Shown here piece after piece: positions 16,128-25,625 of a stretch of DNA of 64,000 bases. Where the stretch lies: assembly GCA_945949085.1 (NCBI GenBank), contig CAMFDJ010000004.1, forward strand, positions 88,365 to 152,364, written 5' to 3'. A model generated the notes under the pieces. That model saw only the letters and a list, made by a program, of their open reading frames with translations. It was not told the DNA's origin and did not search any database. Made by a program: the position numbers and the translations under genes. Source of the DNA: an uncultured Lachnospiraceae bacterium (GTDB taxonomy: Bacteria; Bacillota; Clostridia; Lachnospirales; Lachnospiraceae). Each line of letters opens with the position of its first letter. The stretch's first letter is position 1.

Positions 16128-17444
16128 CTATACGAAAATCACCTTGATCTTTGTACCCTTTCTCTCCTCACTCTCAATCTCCAGCTTTGCATGGTGCGAA
16201 GCCACAATATGCTTGACGATCGCAAGACCGAGTCCTGTGCCTCCTGTCTGCTTGGAACGACTTTTATCCACGCGATAAAAACGTTCAAAAATACGCTCCT
16301 GATTTTCCTTACTGATACCGATTCCCGTATCACGCACCGATAAAAATACGGTATCATCCTCTTCGTCAACCGTCACAATTACCATGCCGTTCTCTATATT
16401 ATAACGAATCGCGTTATCACACAGATTATATAAAAGTTCCTCTAACATCTGCTTATTGCCATACACAATGCTTTTCTTTCCCTGCAGGGAAAGTATGACA
16501 TGATGATTGTCCGCATGCACCTGCAGCATTTCCACACAGGTCTGCGCCAGCTCGTACAGATCCAGCTTCTCAAATTCCTGCTCGGACACATCCGCACTGT
16601 CCAGCTCTGACAGCCGGATGATATCATTGATCAGGGTCAAAAGCCGGCCCGCATTCCTGTGAATTTCCTTGCCAAACCGTCTCATATCCGATTCATTTGC
16701 CATGCCGTTTTCAATCAGCTCAGAATATCCGGAAATGGAGGTCAGTGGTGTCTTAAGCTCGTGAGAGACATTCGCTGTAAACTCTTGACGCATATTTGCA
16801 TTTTTTACAATATCCCGATGCTGCTCATTGATTGTCCGTATAAAAGGTTCGAGCTCCTCATAGCCTTGTACAGTGTCCATATGATCTATATCTTTTGCAA
16901 TTTCTTCAATCGGACGAACCAGATTTGCCGTAAGCAGCCTGGAAATATAAAGACAAAACAAAATGAGGATCATCAGAATCAATACCACTGTCGGCAAAAT
17001 CCTGACCACAATATGCAGTATATTGCTGGATTCTCTTGCCACACGCAGAATATTACCATCGGCAAGCTTTTTGGCATAATAATAGGTATTACGGGAAAGC
17101 GTTGCGGATTTACGCACAGCAAACCCTTCTCCTGTTTCCATTGCCCTGACAATCTCCGGTCTGTCCTTGTGATTTCCCATTTCCATGCTCTGTACACGGT
17201 TATCAAACAGAACTTTTCCATCCTTCGAAATCAGTGTGATACGCACATCTGCCTGACTTGCGCTCTCAAGATCATCTGTTCCCTCCAGAATACTGATATA
17301 GACCTGCAGGTCCTCTATGATCTGATCCTTCAATATATTATAAAAAACAAATACCATACAGATCATTGTCATGAGAATGGATAGCAGCGCCACCATCGTC
17401 ATTTTGCTGTTGATCTTATTCTTCATCTTTCCTGCCGTTTTCAT
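16128..17444 (-). CDS. Sensor histidine kinase, PhoR-like
   Basis: About 438 residues. Two membrane segments (about 15-38 and 145-170) flank an extracellular PAS/CACHE-like region. A HAMP-like linker is followed by the phospho-acceptor His228 in NVSHELKTPL and a HATPase domain with NLCDNAIRYN, DTGIGI and TGGTGLGLAI. It should autophosphorylate and pass phosphate to the response regulator encoded just upstream. The ATG at 17444 is preferred, although a GTG at 17501 overlapping the regulator stop would also be in frame. The gene order (Na/Pi carrier, regulator, kinase) suggests phosphate sensing. Confidence 0.92.
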   Translation of the reverse strand: MKTAGKMKNKINSKMTMVALLSILMTMICMVFVFYNILKDQIIEDLQVYISILEGTDDLESASQADVRITLISKDGKVLFDNRVQSMEMGNHKDRPEIVRAMETGEGFAVRKSATLSRNTYYYAKKLADGNILRVARESSNILHIVVRILPTVVLILMILILFCLYISRLLTANLVRPIEEIAKDIDHMDTVQGYEELEPFIRTINEQHRDIVKNANMRQEFTANVSHELKTPLTSISGYSELIENGMANESDMRRFGKEIHRNAGRLLTLINDIIRLSELDSADVSEQEFEKLDLYELAQTCVEMLQVHADNHHVILSLQGKKSIVYGNKQMLEELLYNLCDNAIRYNIENGMVIVTVDEEDDTVFLSVRDTGIGISKENQERIFERFYRVDKSRSKQTGGTGLGLAIVKHIVASHHAKLEIESEERKGTKIKVIFV

Positions 17445-17490
17445 CTTATCAGTTCGCACCTTTTCTCTTGTCTGATGCCGGATACCCGCG

Positions 17491-18180
17491 TCATTCCTCA
17501 CGTATCAGTGTATAACCCACATTGCGAACGGTCTTTATGTAGCTGCCGGCCTCTCCCAGCTTCTTTCGCAAGGTTTTGATATGCATGTCAAGTGTCCTTG
17601 ACTCACCCTCAAAGTCGGTTCCCCATACCTTTTCCAGAATGGTGTCCCTGCTTGTCACAATTCCTGCATTGACCAGCAAAAGTTTTAAAAGTCCATATTC
17701 CTTGAAGGTAAGCTCCACCTGTTTTCCGGATACAAAGACAGCATGCTTCTCATCCTCCATGCGGATGGATTCATATGTGAGCACCAGAGCTGTATCATTA
17801 CCTTTTCCCAGATTACTTCTTCGAAGCAGTGCCTTAACACGGGATATCAGCTCCATGACACCAAATGGTTTTGTCATATAGTCATCCGCTCCGATATCAA
17901 GCCCCTTGACCTTATCAATCTCCGTTGTTTTTGCAGTCACCAGAAGGATGGGCACCGTCACACATTGTTTGATGCCCTTGAGCTTTTTGATGATCTGCAG
18001 ACCGTCCTCATCCGGCAGCATAATGTCGAGCAGAAACAGATCGGGCACCTTTTCCTTCAGGCGCTCATAAAAATCGCGCGCACAGCCAAAGCATTCCACA
18101 TCATATCCGACATTCTGCAATGCAAAGCTCTCTATTTCCGCAATGTTCGTATCATCCTCAACTACAAATATCAGTGCCAT
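17491..18180 (-). CDS. OmpR/PhoB-family response regulator
   Basis: 229 residues: a receiver domain with acidic pocket EDD and phospho-acceptor Asp52 in LLDIMLPDEDG, Lys in KPFGVMEL, then a winged-helix DNA-binding domain (about 130-228) with VWGTDFEGESRTLDMHIKTL. It forms an operon with the histidine kinase downstream (stop overlaps the longest kinase frame) and follows the Na/Pi cotransporter gene by 88 bases. Confidence 0.95.
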   Translation of the reverse strand: MALIFVVEDDTNIAEIESFALQNVGYDVECFGCARDFYERLKEKVPDLFLLDIMLPDEDGLQIIKKLKGIKQCVTVPILLVTAKTTEIDKVKGLDIGADDYMTKPFGVMELISRVKALLRRSNLGKGNDTALVLTYESIRMEDEKHAVFVSGKQVELTFKEYGLLKLLLVNAGIVTSRDTILEKVWGTDFEGESRTLDMHIKTLRKKLGEAGSYIKTVRNVGYTLIREE

Positions 18181-18268
18181 TTTATCACGTTCTCTGCTTT
18201 CTTTCCCTGTTCTCTTTTCCTGTTTCTATTTACGGTGATTATTCCCTTTTTTCACGCCCGGATCGGCT

Positions 18269-20152
18269 TTATTTATGTTTTGCTTCCGTTTCTTTACTGC
18301 GCTTTTTGTTTTTGATTTTATCTCCTGATTTGCTACCGGGTTCCTTCTCCTCTTCCCTCTGACTGTCTTTTGTCTCGGGAAGCATATATTTCTGCTGGTA
18401 TTCTCTGCTGCAGGCTGCAAAAAATGCATCATCTGATCCCTTGATCCTGTTCAGGTACTCATGTGTGTCAAAACCGTCATAGGTGACCTGAAGCATGCAT
18501 ACTGCAATGTTCGAACAATGATCTGCCACCCGCTCATAGCTGGTAATAATATCCGACAGGATAAATCCCATCTCAATCGTACACTTTCCTTTACGCAGAC
18601 GCTTCACATGCCTTCTCTTGATCTCTTTTTGCAGATAATCAATCTGTTCCTCTAACGGTTCGACTCTGGTGGCGAGCTTCAGATCCTCGTCCTCAAATAC
18701 CCGGAAGGAAGTGTTTACGATATCCTTAAGCGCCTCTGTAAAGATTTCCAGTTCAACAGATGCCTTGTTGGAGAAGGTCTGTTCCTTCTGATACATTTCC
18801 TTTGCAGATTCCATGATGTTGACCGCATGGTCACTGATTCTCTCAAAATCACCGATGCAATGAAGCAGAATGGACAAGGTATGCGAGTCTTTTTCCGCAA
18901 GATCCCGGCTGGATACCTTCACCAGGTAACTGCCCAGCTCATCTTCGTAATGATCTACCATGTCTTCTAATTGTAACACATTCTGTGCTTTTTTTTCATC
19001 ATAACCATGCAAAAGTGATATTGCCTCAAACAGTGCTTCCTTTGCTTTTCCCGCCATTTGCAGGGCAGCGGCTTTACTCTGGCTGATAGCCAGTCCCGGT
19101 GTATCCAGAAAACGGCTGTCAAGAACTGTCAGGTGTTCCTGCAAATTCCTGTCCTCATCTGACTCATCAGCCCTCGAATGCTCTGAGACAGTCAGATTTG
19201 CCAGTTTCTCCAACAAACTGCCAAATGGGAGCAATACAATGGTCGCCGCCACATTAAACACACTGTGTACCACGGCAATTCCCGCCGCATTGGCACCGGT
19301 ATCCAGAAATGCAAAGGGAACAAATACATTGATGCTGTAGAATACCACCATGAATAATATTGTACCGATCAGATTAAAATACAGGTGTACCAGTGCTGCC
19401 TTTTTTGCATTTTTGGTTGCACCGATGGAAGAAATCATCGCTGTCACACAGGTCCCGATATTCTGACCCATAATGATGGGAATTGCGGTGGCATAAGTGA
19501 CTGCCCCTGTCTTACATAAAGCCTGCAGAATACCTACCGATGCAGAGGAACTCTGGATAACTGCTGTCAGTACGGTACCGGCCAAAAGTCCCAAAACCGG
19601 CTGCGAAAATTTTGTCAGGATACCGGTAAATGCCGGGACATCAGCAAGTGGCTTTACTGCAGATGACATGGCATCCATCCCGTACATCAGCACGGCAAAT
19701 CCTACCAGAATAAGACCGATATCCTGTTTCTTCTCTTTTTTGCAAAACAGGATCAGCACCACACCGATCAGTGCAAGCACCGGCGAAAAAGAGGTCGGTT
19801 TTAACAGCCGTATGATGAAATTATCACTCTCCAACCCGCTCAGACTCAGGATCCAGGAAGTGACGGTTGTCCCGATATTTGCCCCCATGATGATGCCCAC
19901 AGCCTGGCGCAGCTGCATGATACCCGAATTGACAAAACCCACTACCATGACAGTTGTGGCGGAGGAGCTCTGAATCACTGCCGTCACACCTGCGCCCAGA
20001 AGAACTGCCTTGATCGGATTGTCTGTCATTCTCTCAAGAATGCGCTCCAGACGTCCTCCGGACACCTTGGAAAGCCCCTCTCCCATGATGTGCATACCAA
20101 ACAGAAATAAAGCCAGTCCGCCGATCATTGCCAGAAAATCAAAAAAGTCCAT
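18269..20152 (-). CDS. Na+/phosphate cotransporter with C-terminal PhoU domain
   Basis: About 627 residues, NptA/YjbB family. Two inverted transport repeats each carry the signature AVIQSSSAT / AVIQSSSAS. About eight membrane segments (1-310) are followed by a cytoplasmic PhoU-like helical domain (about 345-550) and a lysine/glutamate-rich tail. It should import inorganic phosphate with sodium, or possibly export it as YjbB does. The ATG at 20152 is preferred because GAGGT lies 7 bases upstream; the longer reading from 20200 lacks a site. The two-component genes follow in the same direction. Confidence 0.93.
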   Translation of the reverse strand: MDFFDFLAMIGGLALFLFGMHIMGEGLSKVSGGRLERILERMTDNPIKAVLLGAGVTAVIQSSSATTVMVVGFVNSGIMQLRQAVGIIMGANIGTTVTSWILSLSGLESDNFIIRLLKPTSFSPVLALIGVVLILFCKKEKKQDIGLILVGFAVLMYGMDAMSSAVKPLADVPAFTGILTKFSQPVLGLLAGTVLTAVIQSSSASVGILQALCKTGAVTYATAIPIIMGQNIGTCVTAMISSIGATKNAKKAALVHLYFNLIGTILFMVVFYSINVFVPFAFLDTGANAAGIAVVHSVFNVAATIVLLPFGSLLEKLANLTVSEHSRADESDEDRNLQEHLTVLDSRFLDTPGLAISQSKAAALQMAGKAKEALFEAISLLHGYDEKKAQNVLQLEDMVDHYEDELGSYLVKVSSRDLAEKDSHTLSILLHCIGDFERISDHAVNIMESAKEMYQKEQTFSNKASVELEIFTEALKDIVNTSFRVFEDEDLKLATRVEPLEEQIDYLQKEIKRRHVKRLRKGKCTIEMGFILSDIITSYERVADHCSNIAVCMLQVTYDGFDTHEYLNRIKGSDDAFFAACSREYQQKYMLPETKDSQREEEKEPGSKSGDKIKNKKRSKETEAKHK

Positions 20153-20274
20153 ACAATACCTCACTAAAAATAGATAGAATGTAATATTAGTTTTCGTCAA
20201 CTCTCAGTTTACGATACCTATGTAAAATCAAAAGCATGGAAAAGTAAAATCTATGTAAAATTTCCATACCAAAG

Positions 20275-20348
20275 ATGTTGGGGTCAAAAGGTATTTTGCC
20301 CCCATGATACCTACGGATTGCTCCGCACTTTGTGACCCTGGTATCATA
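20275..20348 (+). repeat. Dispersed hairpin repeat, copy B
   Basis: GGGGTCAAAAGGTATTTTG is followed by CCCCC (hairpin), then CATGATACCTACGGATTG and, at its right end, TGACCCTGGTATCATA. It matches copy A over about 50 bases. Its right end, read on the minus strand, equals the start of copy C (TATGATACCAGGGTCA). Confidence 0.8.
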
Positions 20349-20355
20349 CAAAAAA

Positions 20356-20390
20356 GACAGGGAAAATGCTCTCATGGCTGTTTCCCTGTC
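20356..20390 (-). terminator. Terminator of the transketolase operon
   Basis: A perfect 10-bp stem GACAGGGAAA / TTTCCCTGTC followed on the minus strand by six T, 80 bases after the stop of the transketolase C-terminal subunit. Confidence 0.88.
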
Positions 20391-20471
20391 TCTTGTTCCC
20401 TCTATTCTATGCTTGGCAATTGCATAACACCTGCATACATCGATGCAGATGTGCAACTTGTACAGACTGCC

Positions 20472-21413
20472 CTATGCAAGAAATGCCTTCGTTTTTGCGT
20501 AGATGCCATCTCCGTCAAGACCATACTTGGCAACCAGTGCTGCTGCCGGACCTGACTCACCGAACTGATCATACATACCAATCTTGCAGACCTTTGTCGG
20601 GCACTTCTCTGAAAGCACGTCACATACTGCACTTCCAAGTCCGCCGATGACAGAATGCTCTTCCACAGTAACAACCTTGCCCGTCTTCTTGGCGGAGGCA
20701 AGGACTAACTCTTCGTCAAGTGGTTTGATGGTATGGATGTTGATCACTTCTGCACTGATGCCATCTGCTGCTAACTTTTCTGCTGCACTGAGAGCACCTT
20801 CCACACAGATACCTGTGGCAATAATGGTCACGTCTGTACCCTCTTTTAAGAGAACACCCTTACCGATTTCAAACTTATAATCTGGATTGTCATTAATTAC
20901 AGGAACTGCCGCACGGCCAAAACGAAGGTATACAGGACCTTCCATTTCAAGTGCTGCCCGAACGGCTGCTCTTGCTTCCACATCATCAGAAGGAACGATC
21001 ACTGTCATTCCCGGAATCGTACGCATCAAGGCGATATCCTCATTACACTGATGAGTCGCACCGTCCTCGCCTACTGTGATACCGGCATGTGTCGCACCGA
21101 TCTTCACATTGAGGTGTGGGTAACCGATAGAGTTACGAACCTGTTCGAAGTTACGTCCTGCCGCAAACATCGCAAAGGATGAGATAAACGGGATCTTTCC
21201 GCAGGTTGCAAGACCTGCCCCGATGCCTGTCATATTACATTCTGCGATACCACAGTCAAAAAATCTGTCCGGATATGCCTTCTTGAAGGTACCTGTCTTG
21301 GTAGCACCTGCAAGGTCAGCATCAAGAACAACTAAATTTGGAAAATCCTCAGCACATTCCACAAGTGCGTTTCCGTAGCTTTCTCTTGTTGCAATCTTCT
21401 TTACGTCTGCCAT
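20472..21413 (-). CDS. Transketolase, C-terminal subunit
   Basis: 313 residues: the pyrimidine-binding domain (about 5-165, with EDGATHQ near 119) and the transketolase C-terminal domain (about 180-310). It is half of a split thiamine-diphosphate transketolase; the catalytic pyrimidine-contact Glu falls in GIAECNM. GGGAGG precedes the ATG, and the upstream subunit's stop shares one base with this start, so the two are translated in a coupled way at near 1:1. It moves two-carbon ketol units between sugar phosphates. The preceding isomerase and the LacI regulator suggest a specific sugar pathway rather than only the general pentose route. Confidence 0.95.
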   Translation of the reverse strand: MADVKKIATRESYGNALVECAEDFPNLVVLDADLAGATKTGTFKKAYPDRFFDCGIAECNMTGIGAGLATCGKIPFISSFAMFAAGRNFEQVRNSIGYPHLNVKIGATHAGITVGEDGATHQCNEDIALMRTIPGMTVIVPSDDVEARAAVRAALEMEGPVYLRFGRAAVPVINDNPDYKFEIGKGVLLKEGTDVTIIATGICVEGALSAAEKLAADGISAEVINIHTIKPLDEELVLASAKKTGKVVTVEEHSVIGGLGSAVCDVLSEKCPTKVCKIGMYDQFGESGPAAALVAKYGLDGDGIYAKTKAFLA

Positions 21414-22258
21414 CAGATGTTACCTCCCTTCTCAAGCTCCTCACCGATCTTATTCAGATCTGCCATAGCAGTAGCATATTCTTCATCGTTAGGTGCTTTT
21501 CCATGCCATCCGGCATTGTCTTCCATGAAGGAAACACCTTTTCCCTTAACGGTATGCATAATGATTGCTGTTGGTTTGCCTTTCGTCTCACGAGCCTGCT
21601 TCATAGCTGCTCTGATCTCATCAAAGTTATGTCCATCCACATTGATTGCCTGAAAATTGAATGCTTCAAATTTCTTATCAATCGGATATACGGAACAAAC
21701 ATCCTCTACCCTGCCGTCAATCTGCAGTCCGTTATTATCTACGATGACAACCAGATTATCTAATTTGTTTGCGCCGGCAAACATAGATGCTTCCCAAACC
21801 TGTCCTTCCTGAATCTCACCGTCTCCAAGAAGCGTGTATACACGATAATCTTTTTTGTCAATCTTTGCTGCAAGTGCCATACCGACTGCTGCCGAAATAC
21901 CCTGTCCAAGGGAACCGGAGCTCATGTCAACGCCCGGTGTTTCCTGCATACATGGATGTCCCTGCAGGTAAGAACCAAGGTGACGAAGCGTTTTCAAATC
22001 TTCTACCGGAAAATATCCTCTGTTTGCAAGTACAGAATAAAGACCGGGTGCTGTGTGTCCCTTTGAGAGAACAAATCTGTCTCTGTCCGGATTTTTCGGA
22101 TTCTTTGGATCAATGTTCATTTCTTCAAAGTAAAGGTATGTGTACATATCTGCCGCAGAAAGTGATCCGCCCGGATGACCTGCTTTTGCGCTGTGTACAC
22201 CTGTGACAATACCTTTACGAACTTCGTTTGCCATTTTCTGAAGCTCTAAATTTGTCAT
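21413..22258 (-). CDS. Transketolase, N-terminal subunit
   Basis: 281 residues holding the diphosphate-binding half: GHPGGSLSAAD, the GDGEIQEGQVWEA metal/ThDP motif (about 145-157) and IVDNNGLQIDG. AAAGGAG lies before the ATG. It pairs with the C-terminal subunit encoded next. Split transketolases are common in Firmicutes and also occur in dedicated routes such as apulose 4-phosphate (AptAB) or sulfo-transketolase (SqwGH) catabolism. Confidence 0.95.
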   Translation of the reverse strand: MTNLELQKMANEVRKGIVTGVHSAKAGHPGGSLSAADMYTYLYFEEMNIDPKNPKNPDRDRFVLSKGHTAPGLYSVLANRGYFPVEDLKTLRHLGSYLQGHPCMQETPGVDMSSGSLGQGISAAVGMALAAKIDKKDYRVYTLLGDGEIQEGQVWEASMFAGANKLDNLVVIVDNNGLQIDGRVEDVCSVYPIDKKFEAFNFQAINVDGHNFDEIRAAMKQARETKGKPTAIIMHTVKGKGVSFMEDNAGWHGKAPNDEEYATAMADLNKIGEELEKGGNI

Positions 22259-22303
22259 GTGCTTTCTCCTTTTATGATTTAATGATATCCTTTTACCCTA
22301 CGA

Positions 22304-22333
22304 TAGCAACCGGCCATACGGGTCCGGTTGCTA
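22304..22333. terminator. Hairpin between isomerase and transketolase genes
   Basis: TAGCAACCGG / CCGGTTGCTA, a perfect 10-bp stem with a 10-base loop. No T run follows on the minus strand, so it may be a processing or attenuation site rather than a full terminator. Confidence 0.5.
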
Positions 22334-22433
22334 CCTTTATAAGCATTTTGATTGTATCATTCCATAGACAGCCAGTCAAAGTCTTTTCTTCCCATGACTG
22401 ATTGATGCATATCAAATCTTGCCAATTTGATGA

Positions 22434-23918
22434 TTATGCAAATGGATTCTCTGTCGGATAACGAACGCCTGCCGGCTGATTAAATCCGATTTCTTCTACC
22501 GGTACGCCGATATACTTAAATACCTCGTAGAGAGCTTTTCCGTGATGTCCGAAAGCAACTGCTCCGTGATGTGGATAGTTCTTTTCAATCAGTACGTGAC
22601 GGTAAAATCTTCCCATTTCTTCAATAGCGAATACTCCGATACCACCGAATGATTTTGTTGCAACAGGTAATACTTCACCGTTTGCAATATATCCGCGAAG
22701 GATGTTATCTGCTGTAGACTGCAGACGGAAGAATGTGATATCTCCCGGAACGATATCTCCTTCGAGTGTTCCCTGTGTTACCTCTTCCGGAAGTGCTCTG
22801 GCCATGATCAGCTGATATTCCATGCTGCACTTTGTAAGCTTCTTGCTGCATGTATTTCCACAATGGAATCCCATAAATGTATCTGTATGTTTGTATGGGA
22901 ATTTTCCTTCGATAGATTCTTTGTACATATCTGCCGGTACTGAGTTGTTGATGTCGAGCAGTGTCACTACATCGTCTGATACACAAGTTCCGATGAACTC
23001 AGATAAGCATCCGTAGATATCTACTTCACAAGATACAGGAATGCCCATACCTGTTAAACGGCTGTTTACGTAGCAAGGAACGAATCCAAACTGTGTCTGG
23101 AATGCAGGCCAGCATTTTCCGGCGATTGCAACATATTTTCTATATCCTCTGTGCTCTTCAATCCAGTCAAGAAGCGTTAACTCATACTGTGCTAATTTCG
23201 GAAGAATCGTAGGTTTGTTGTTTCCTTCTCCAAGCTCTTCTTCCATTTCTTTTACCTTTGCAGGGATACGAGGATCATCTGCATGTTTATTAAATGCTTC
23301 AAATAAGTCAAGCTCTGAGTTTTCTTCAATTTCAACGCCAAGGTTGTAAAGCTGTTTGATCGGTGCGTTACAAGCAAGGAAGTTCAGTGGTCTTGGTCCG
23401 AAGCTGATGATCTTAAGGTTTGCAAGTCCGTCGATTGCGCGGGCGATCGGAATGAACTCATGGATCATATCTGCACATTCTTCGAAAGTTCCTACCGGGT
23501 ATTCCGGAATGTAAGCACCCACATTACGAAGCTTTAAGTTGTAGCTTGCATTGAGCATTCCACAGTAGGCATCGCCACGTCCCTGAATTAAGTTCCCCTG
23601 TGATTCCTCTGCAGCAGCAACGAACATCTTTGGTCCGTCAAAATGTTTTGCAAGCAATGTCTCGGAAATTTCCGGTCCGAAGTTTCCAAGGTATACGCAA
23701 AGTGCGTTACATCCTGCTTTCTTGATATCCTCAAGCGCCTGTACCATATGGATTTCACTCTCAACGATACATACCGGACATTCATAGATGTCATCTGCAT
23801 TGTATTTTGCTTTGTAAGCTTCTACCAATGCTTTTCTTCTGTTTACTGCAAGTGATTCCGGGAAGCAGTCACGAGATACTGCTACGATACCGATTTTTAC
23901 TACTGGGATGTTGTTCAT
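22434..23918 (-). CDS. L-fucose/L-arabinose isomerase family protein
   Basis: About 494 residues of the FucI/AraA fold: an N-terminal Rossmann-like domain (KIGIVAVSRD), a middle domain with substrate-loop cysteines and a C-terminal beta-barrel with GDITFFRLQ and the late HHGAVAFGHHGKAL region. Family members interconvert aldoses and ketoses with Mn2+; the real substrate cannot be read off. The ATG at 23918 is taken because GGAGG precedes it by 7 bases; an ATG at 23933 would overlap that site. The split transketolase genes follow, and the control region carries a palindrome right at the predicted transcription start. Confidence 0.85.
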   Translation of the reverse strand: MNNIPVVKIGIVAVSRDCFPESLAVNRRKALVEAYKAKYNADDIYECPVCIVESEIHMVQALEDIKKAGCNALCVYLGNFGPEISETLLAKHFDGPKMFVAAAEESQGNLIQGRGDAYCGMLNASYNLKLRNVGAYIPEYPVGTFEECADMIHEFIPIARAIDGLANLKIISFGPRPLNFLACNAPIKQLYNLGVEIEENSELDLFEAFNKHADDPRIPAKVKEMEEELGEGNNKPTILPKLAQYELTLLDWIEEHRGYRKYVAIAGKCWPAFQTQFGFVPCYVNSRLTGMGIPVSCEVDIYGCLSEFIGTCVSDDVVTLLDINNSVPADMYKESIEGKFPYKHTDTFMGFHCGNTCSKKLTKCSMEYQLIMARALPEEVTQGTLEGDIVPGDITFFRLQSTADNILRGYIANGEVLPVATKSFGGIGVFAIEEMGRFYRHVLIEKNYPHHGAVAFGHHGKALYEVFKYIGVPVEEIGFNQPAGVRYPTENPFA

Positions 23919-24027
23919 TGTTTTTTCCTCCATTTTCTTTATTTTTTGATTTTTATGTTCGCTGCAGACGATGCGTCTGCTCTATTTCAAGATCCGCCTG
24001 ACAGACAGACCTGACTGCACGATTGTT

Positions 24028-24076
24028 ATGTGCCCGTGCACATTTTCATCATAATATATCCCCTTCGAAAATGCAA
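24028..24076 (-). promoter_or_regulatory. Isomerase promoter with overlapping operator
   Basis: On the minus strand, TTGCAT (24071-24076), a 17-base spacer and TATGAT (24048-24053) form a good sigma-A promoter. The palindrome ATGTGC-CCGT-GCACAT (24028-24043 as read on +) starts about 4 bases after the -10 box, an ideal place for a repressor. Confidence 0.65.
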
Positions 24077-24200
24077 TATGATTTTTTTAAAAAATGATTC
24101 AATTTCTTTGATATTTCTTTATGACATGCTTGATTGCAGGTATTTCGCCTGATTCCCGTCAGCCTCTGCACACAAAGTCCTCCTCCCTTTTTCCCTAAAT

Positions 24201-24261
24201 TGTGCACGTAGCACATTTTTTTGTTTCCGACATTGACTTGCCGCTCTGCTTATGATACTTT
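24201..24261 (+). promoter_or_regulatory. LacI-gene promoter with upstream palindrome
   Basis: TGTGCACGTAGCACA (24201-24215) nearly repeats the isomerase operator. TTGACT (24233-24238), a 17-base spacer and the extended -10 TGATACTTT (24256-24261) form the promoter of the regulator gene. Two matching half-site pairs 170 bases apart suggest one regulator acting on both promoters, possibly by looping. Confidence 0.65.
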
Positions 24262-24292
24262 GAAATAAGAGTATTTGCACGAGGTGACAAAG

Positions 24293-25315
24293 ATGGCGAC
24301 CATCAAAGAAATCGCTGACATCGCCGGTGTTTCAAGAGGCACAGTAGACCGTGTCCTGAACAACCGCGGCAATGTCAATCCAAAAACAGCAGAAAAAATC
24401 ATGGAGATTGTCAATGCCCTTGACTATAAGCCAAATAAAGCAGGTCTTGTCCTTGCGGCACAGAAGAAGAATCTTAAGCTCGGTGTCATCCTGTTTGGTG
24501 AGGGGAATCCTTTTTTTGATGAAGTGATCGAGGGAATCCGGCAGAAGGAGGAGGAACTGGCCTGCTATAACTGCAGCGTCATAGTGGAACGTGTTTCCAT
24601 AGAGGTTTCCAGACAGCTTGCCGCCATTGACAGGTTATTAGAGCAGGACGTAAACGGAATTGCCATCTCACCTACAAATGATGCGCGTCTTGCCGCCAGG
24701 ATCGATGCACTTTTTGAAATGGGAATTCCGGTCGTGGCTCTCAACACCGATATCCCGGGCTGCAAACGGATTGCATTTGTGGGCAGCAACTATTATCATT
24801 CCGGAGAGACTGCTGCCGGGCTGATGCGTCTGATGTGCAAGGATCCTGCCATCAACGTTGGCATCATCACCGGTTCCAATGATGTACTCTGTCACTCAGA
24901 GCGTGTCGCCGGTTTTCAGCATTTATTGAAACAATGTGAGAATGTACAGATTCTGGAGACTGCTACGAATGAGGACGACGATTTTATCAGCTACGACCGT
25001 ACCACGCAACTGCTGCGCGCCCACCCCGAGGTCAACGCACTCTTTTTTGCCGCAGGCGGCGTATATGGCGGCTGCAGAGCTGTTTTGTCTTTAGGACGCG
25101 AAAAGGACATGACAATCATTACCTTTGACCGCGTAGCAACGACAAAAGAAATGATCCAAAAGGGCGTGATTTCCGCCACCATCTGTCAGCAGCCTCATAA
25201 GCAGGGCAGCAAACCCCTTGATATTCTGTTCACTTATCTGACTACAGGCGAACTGCCCAAAAATGAAATGGAATATACGGCAGTCGATATCCGCATCAAA
25301 GAAAATATAGAATAA
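24293..25315 (+). CDS. LacI-family transcriptional regulator
   Basis: About 340 residues. A LacI helix-turn-helix (ATIKEIADIAGVSRGTVDRVLNN) is followed by a periplasmic-binding-protein-like sensor domain (about 60-335). The RGTVDRVLN recognition helix is of the type seen in sugar repressors that resemble RbsB-like sensors. The ATG at 24293 has GAGGTGA 7 bases upstream and is preferred over 24275. It is transcribed divergently from the isomerase-transketolase genes and probably represses them until a sugar is bound. Confidence 0.92.
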   Translation: MATIKEIADIAGVSRGTVDRVLNNRGNVNPKTAEKIMEIVNALDYKPNKAGLVLAAQKKNLKLGVILFGEGNPFFDEVIEGIRQKEEELACYNCSVIVERVSIEVSRQLAAIDRLLEQDVNGIAISPTNDARLAARIDALFEMGIPVVALNTDIPGCKRIAFVGSNYYHSGETAAGLMRLMCKDPAINVGIITGSNDVLCHSERVAGFQHLLKQCENVQILETATNEDDDFISYDRTTQLLRAHPEVNALFFAAGGVYGGCRAVLSLGREKDMTIITFDRVATTKEMIQKGVISATICQQPHKQGSKPLDILFTYLTTGELPKNEMEYTAVDIRIKENIE

Positions 25316-25330
25316 TTACGCATACAAAAA

Positions 25331-25593
25331 CCGTGCGACCTGCTTCGAGCAAAACCCATACACGTTACCTTGACAGTTAACTCAGCCTAGGCACCCTTAC
25401 GGCACACGAAAGATTCTGCTTAGTGCTGCTTTGTTCCCAACCTGACACGGTTCACAGATTTCCGTTGCGCAAGACCCAGACGTCAACATCACTTATCAAG
25501 GGCAGCTATACAAGCCAAAGACCCTCGGCCGGCCATCACCCCAACTAGAGCGGATTGAAGGTACAGGGCGCCGCTACTGCCCCGGCTGCACGG
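25331..25593 (-). ncRNA. ffs: Signal recognition particle RNA, large type
   Basis: The ends pair (CCGTGC with GCACGG). The SRP54-binding region reads GTCAGGTTGGGAACAAAGCAG, matching the conserved GTC-AGG...GGAA...AGCAGC signature in loose form. The length of about 263 bases fits the long Alu-containing SRP RNA of Bacillus and Clostridia. A T run follows the 3' end. No protein fits this 310-base gap. Confidence 0.88.
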
Positions 25594-25625
25594 TATTCTC
25601 AGTATAGTGGAATCAGCGAAAAAAG

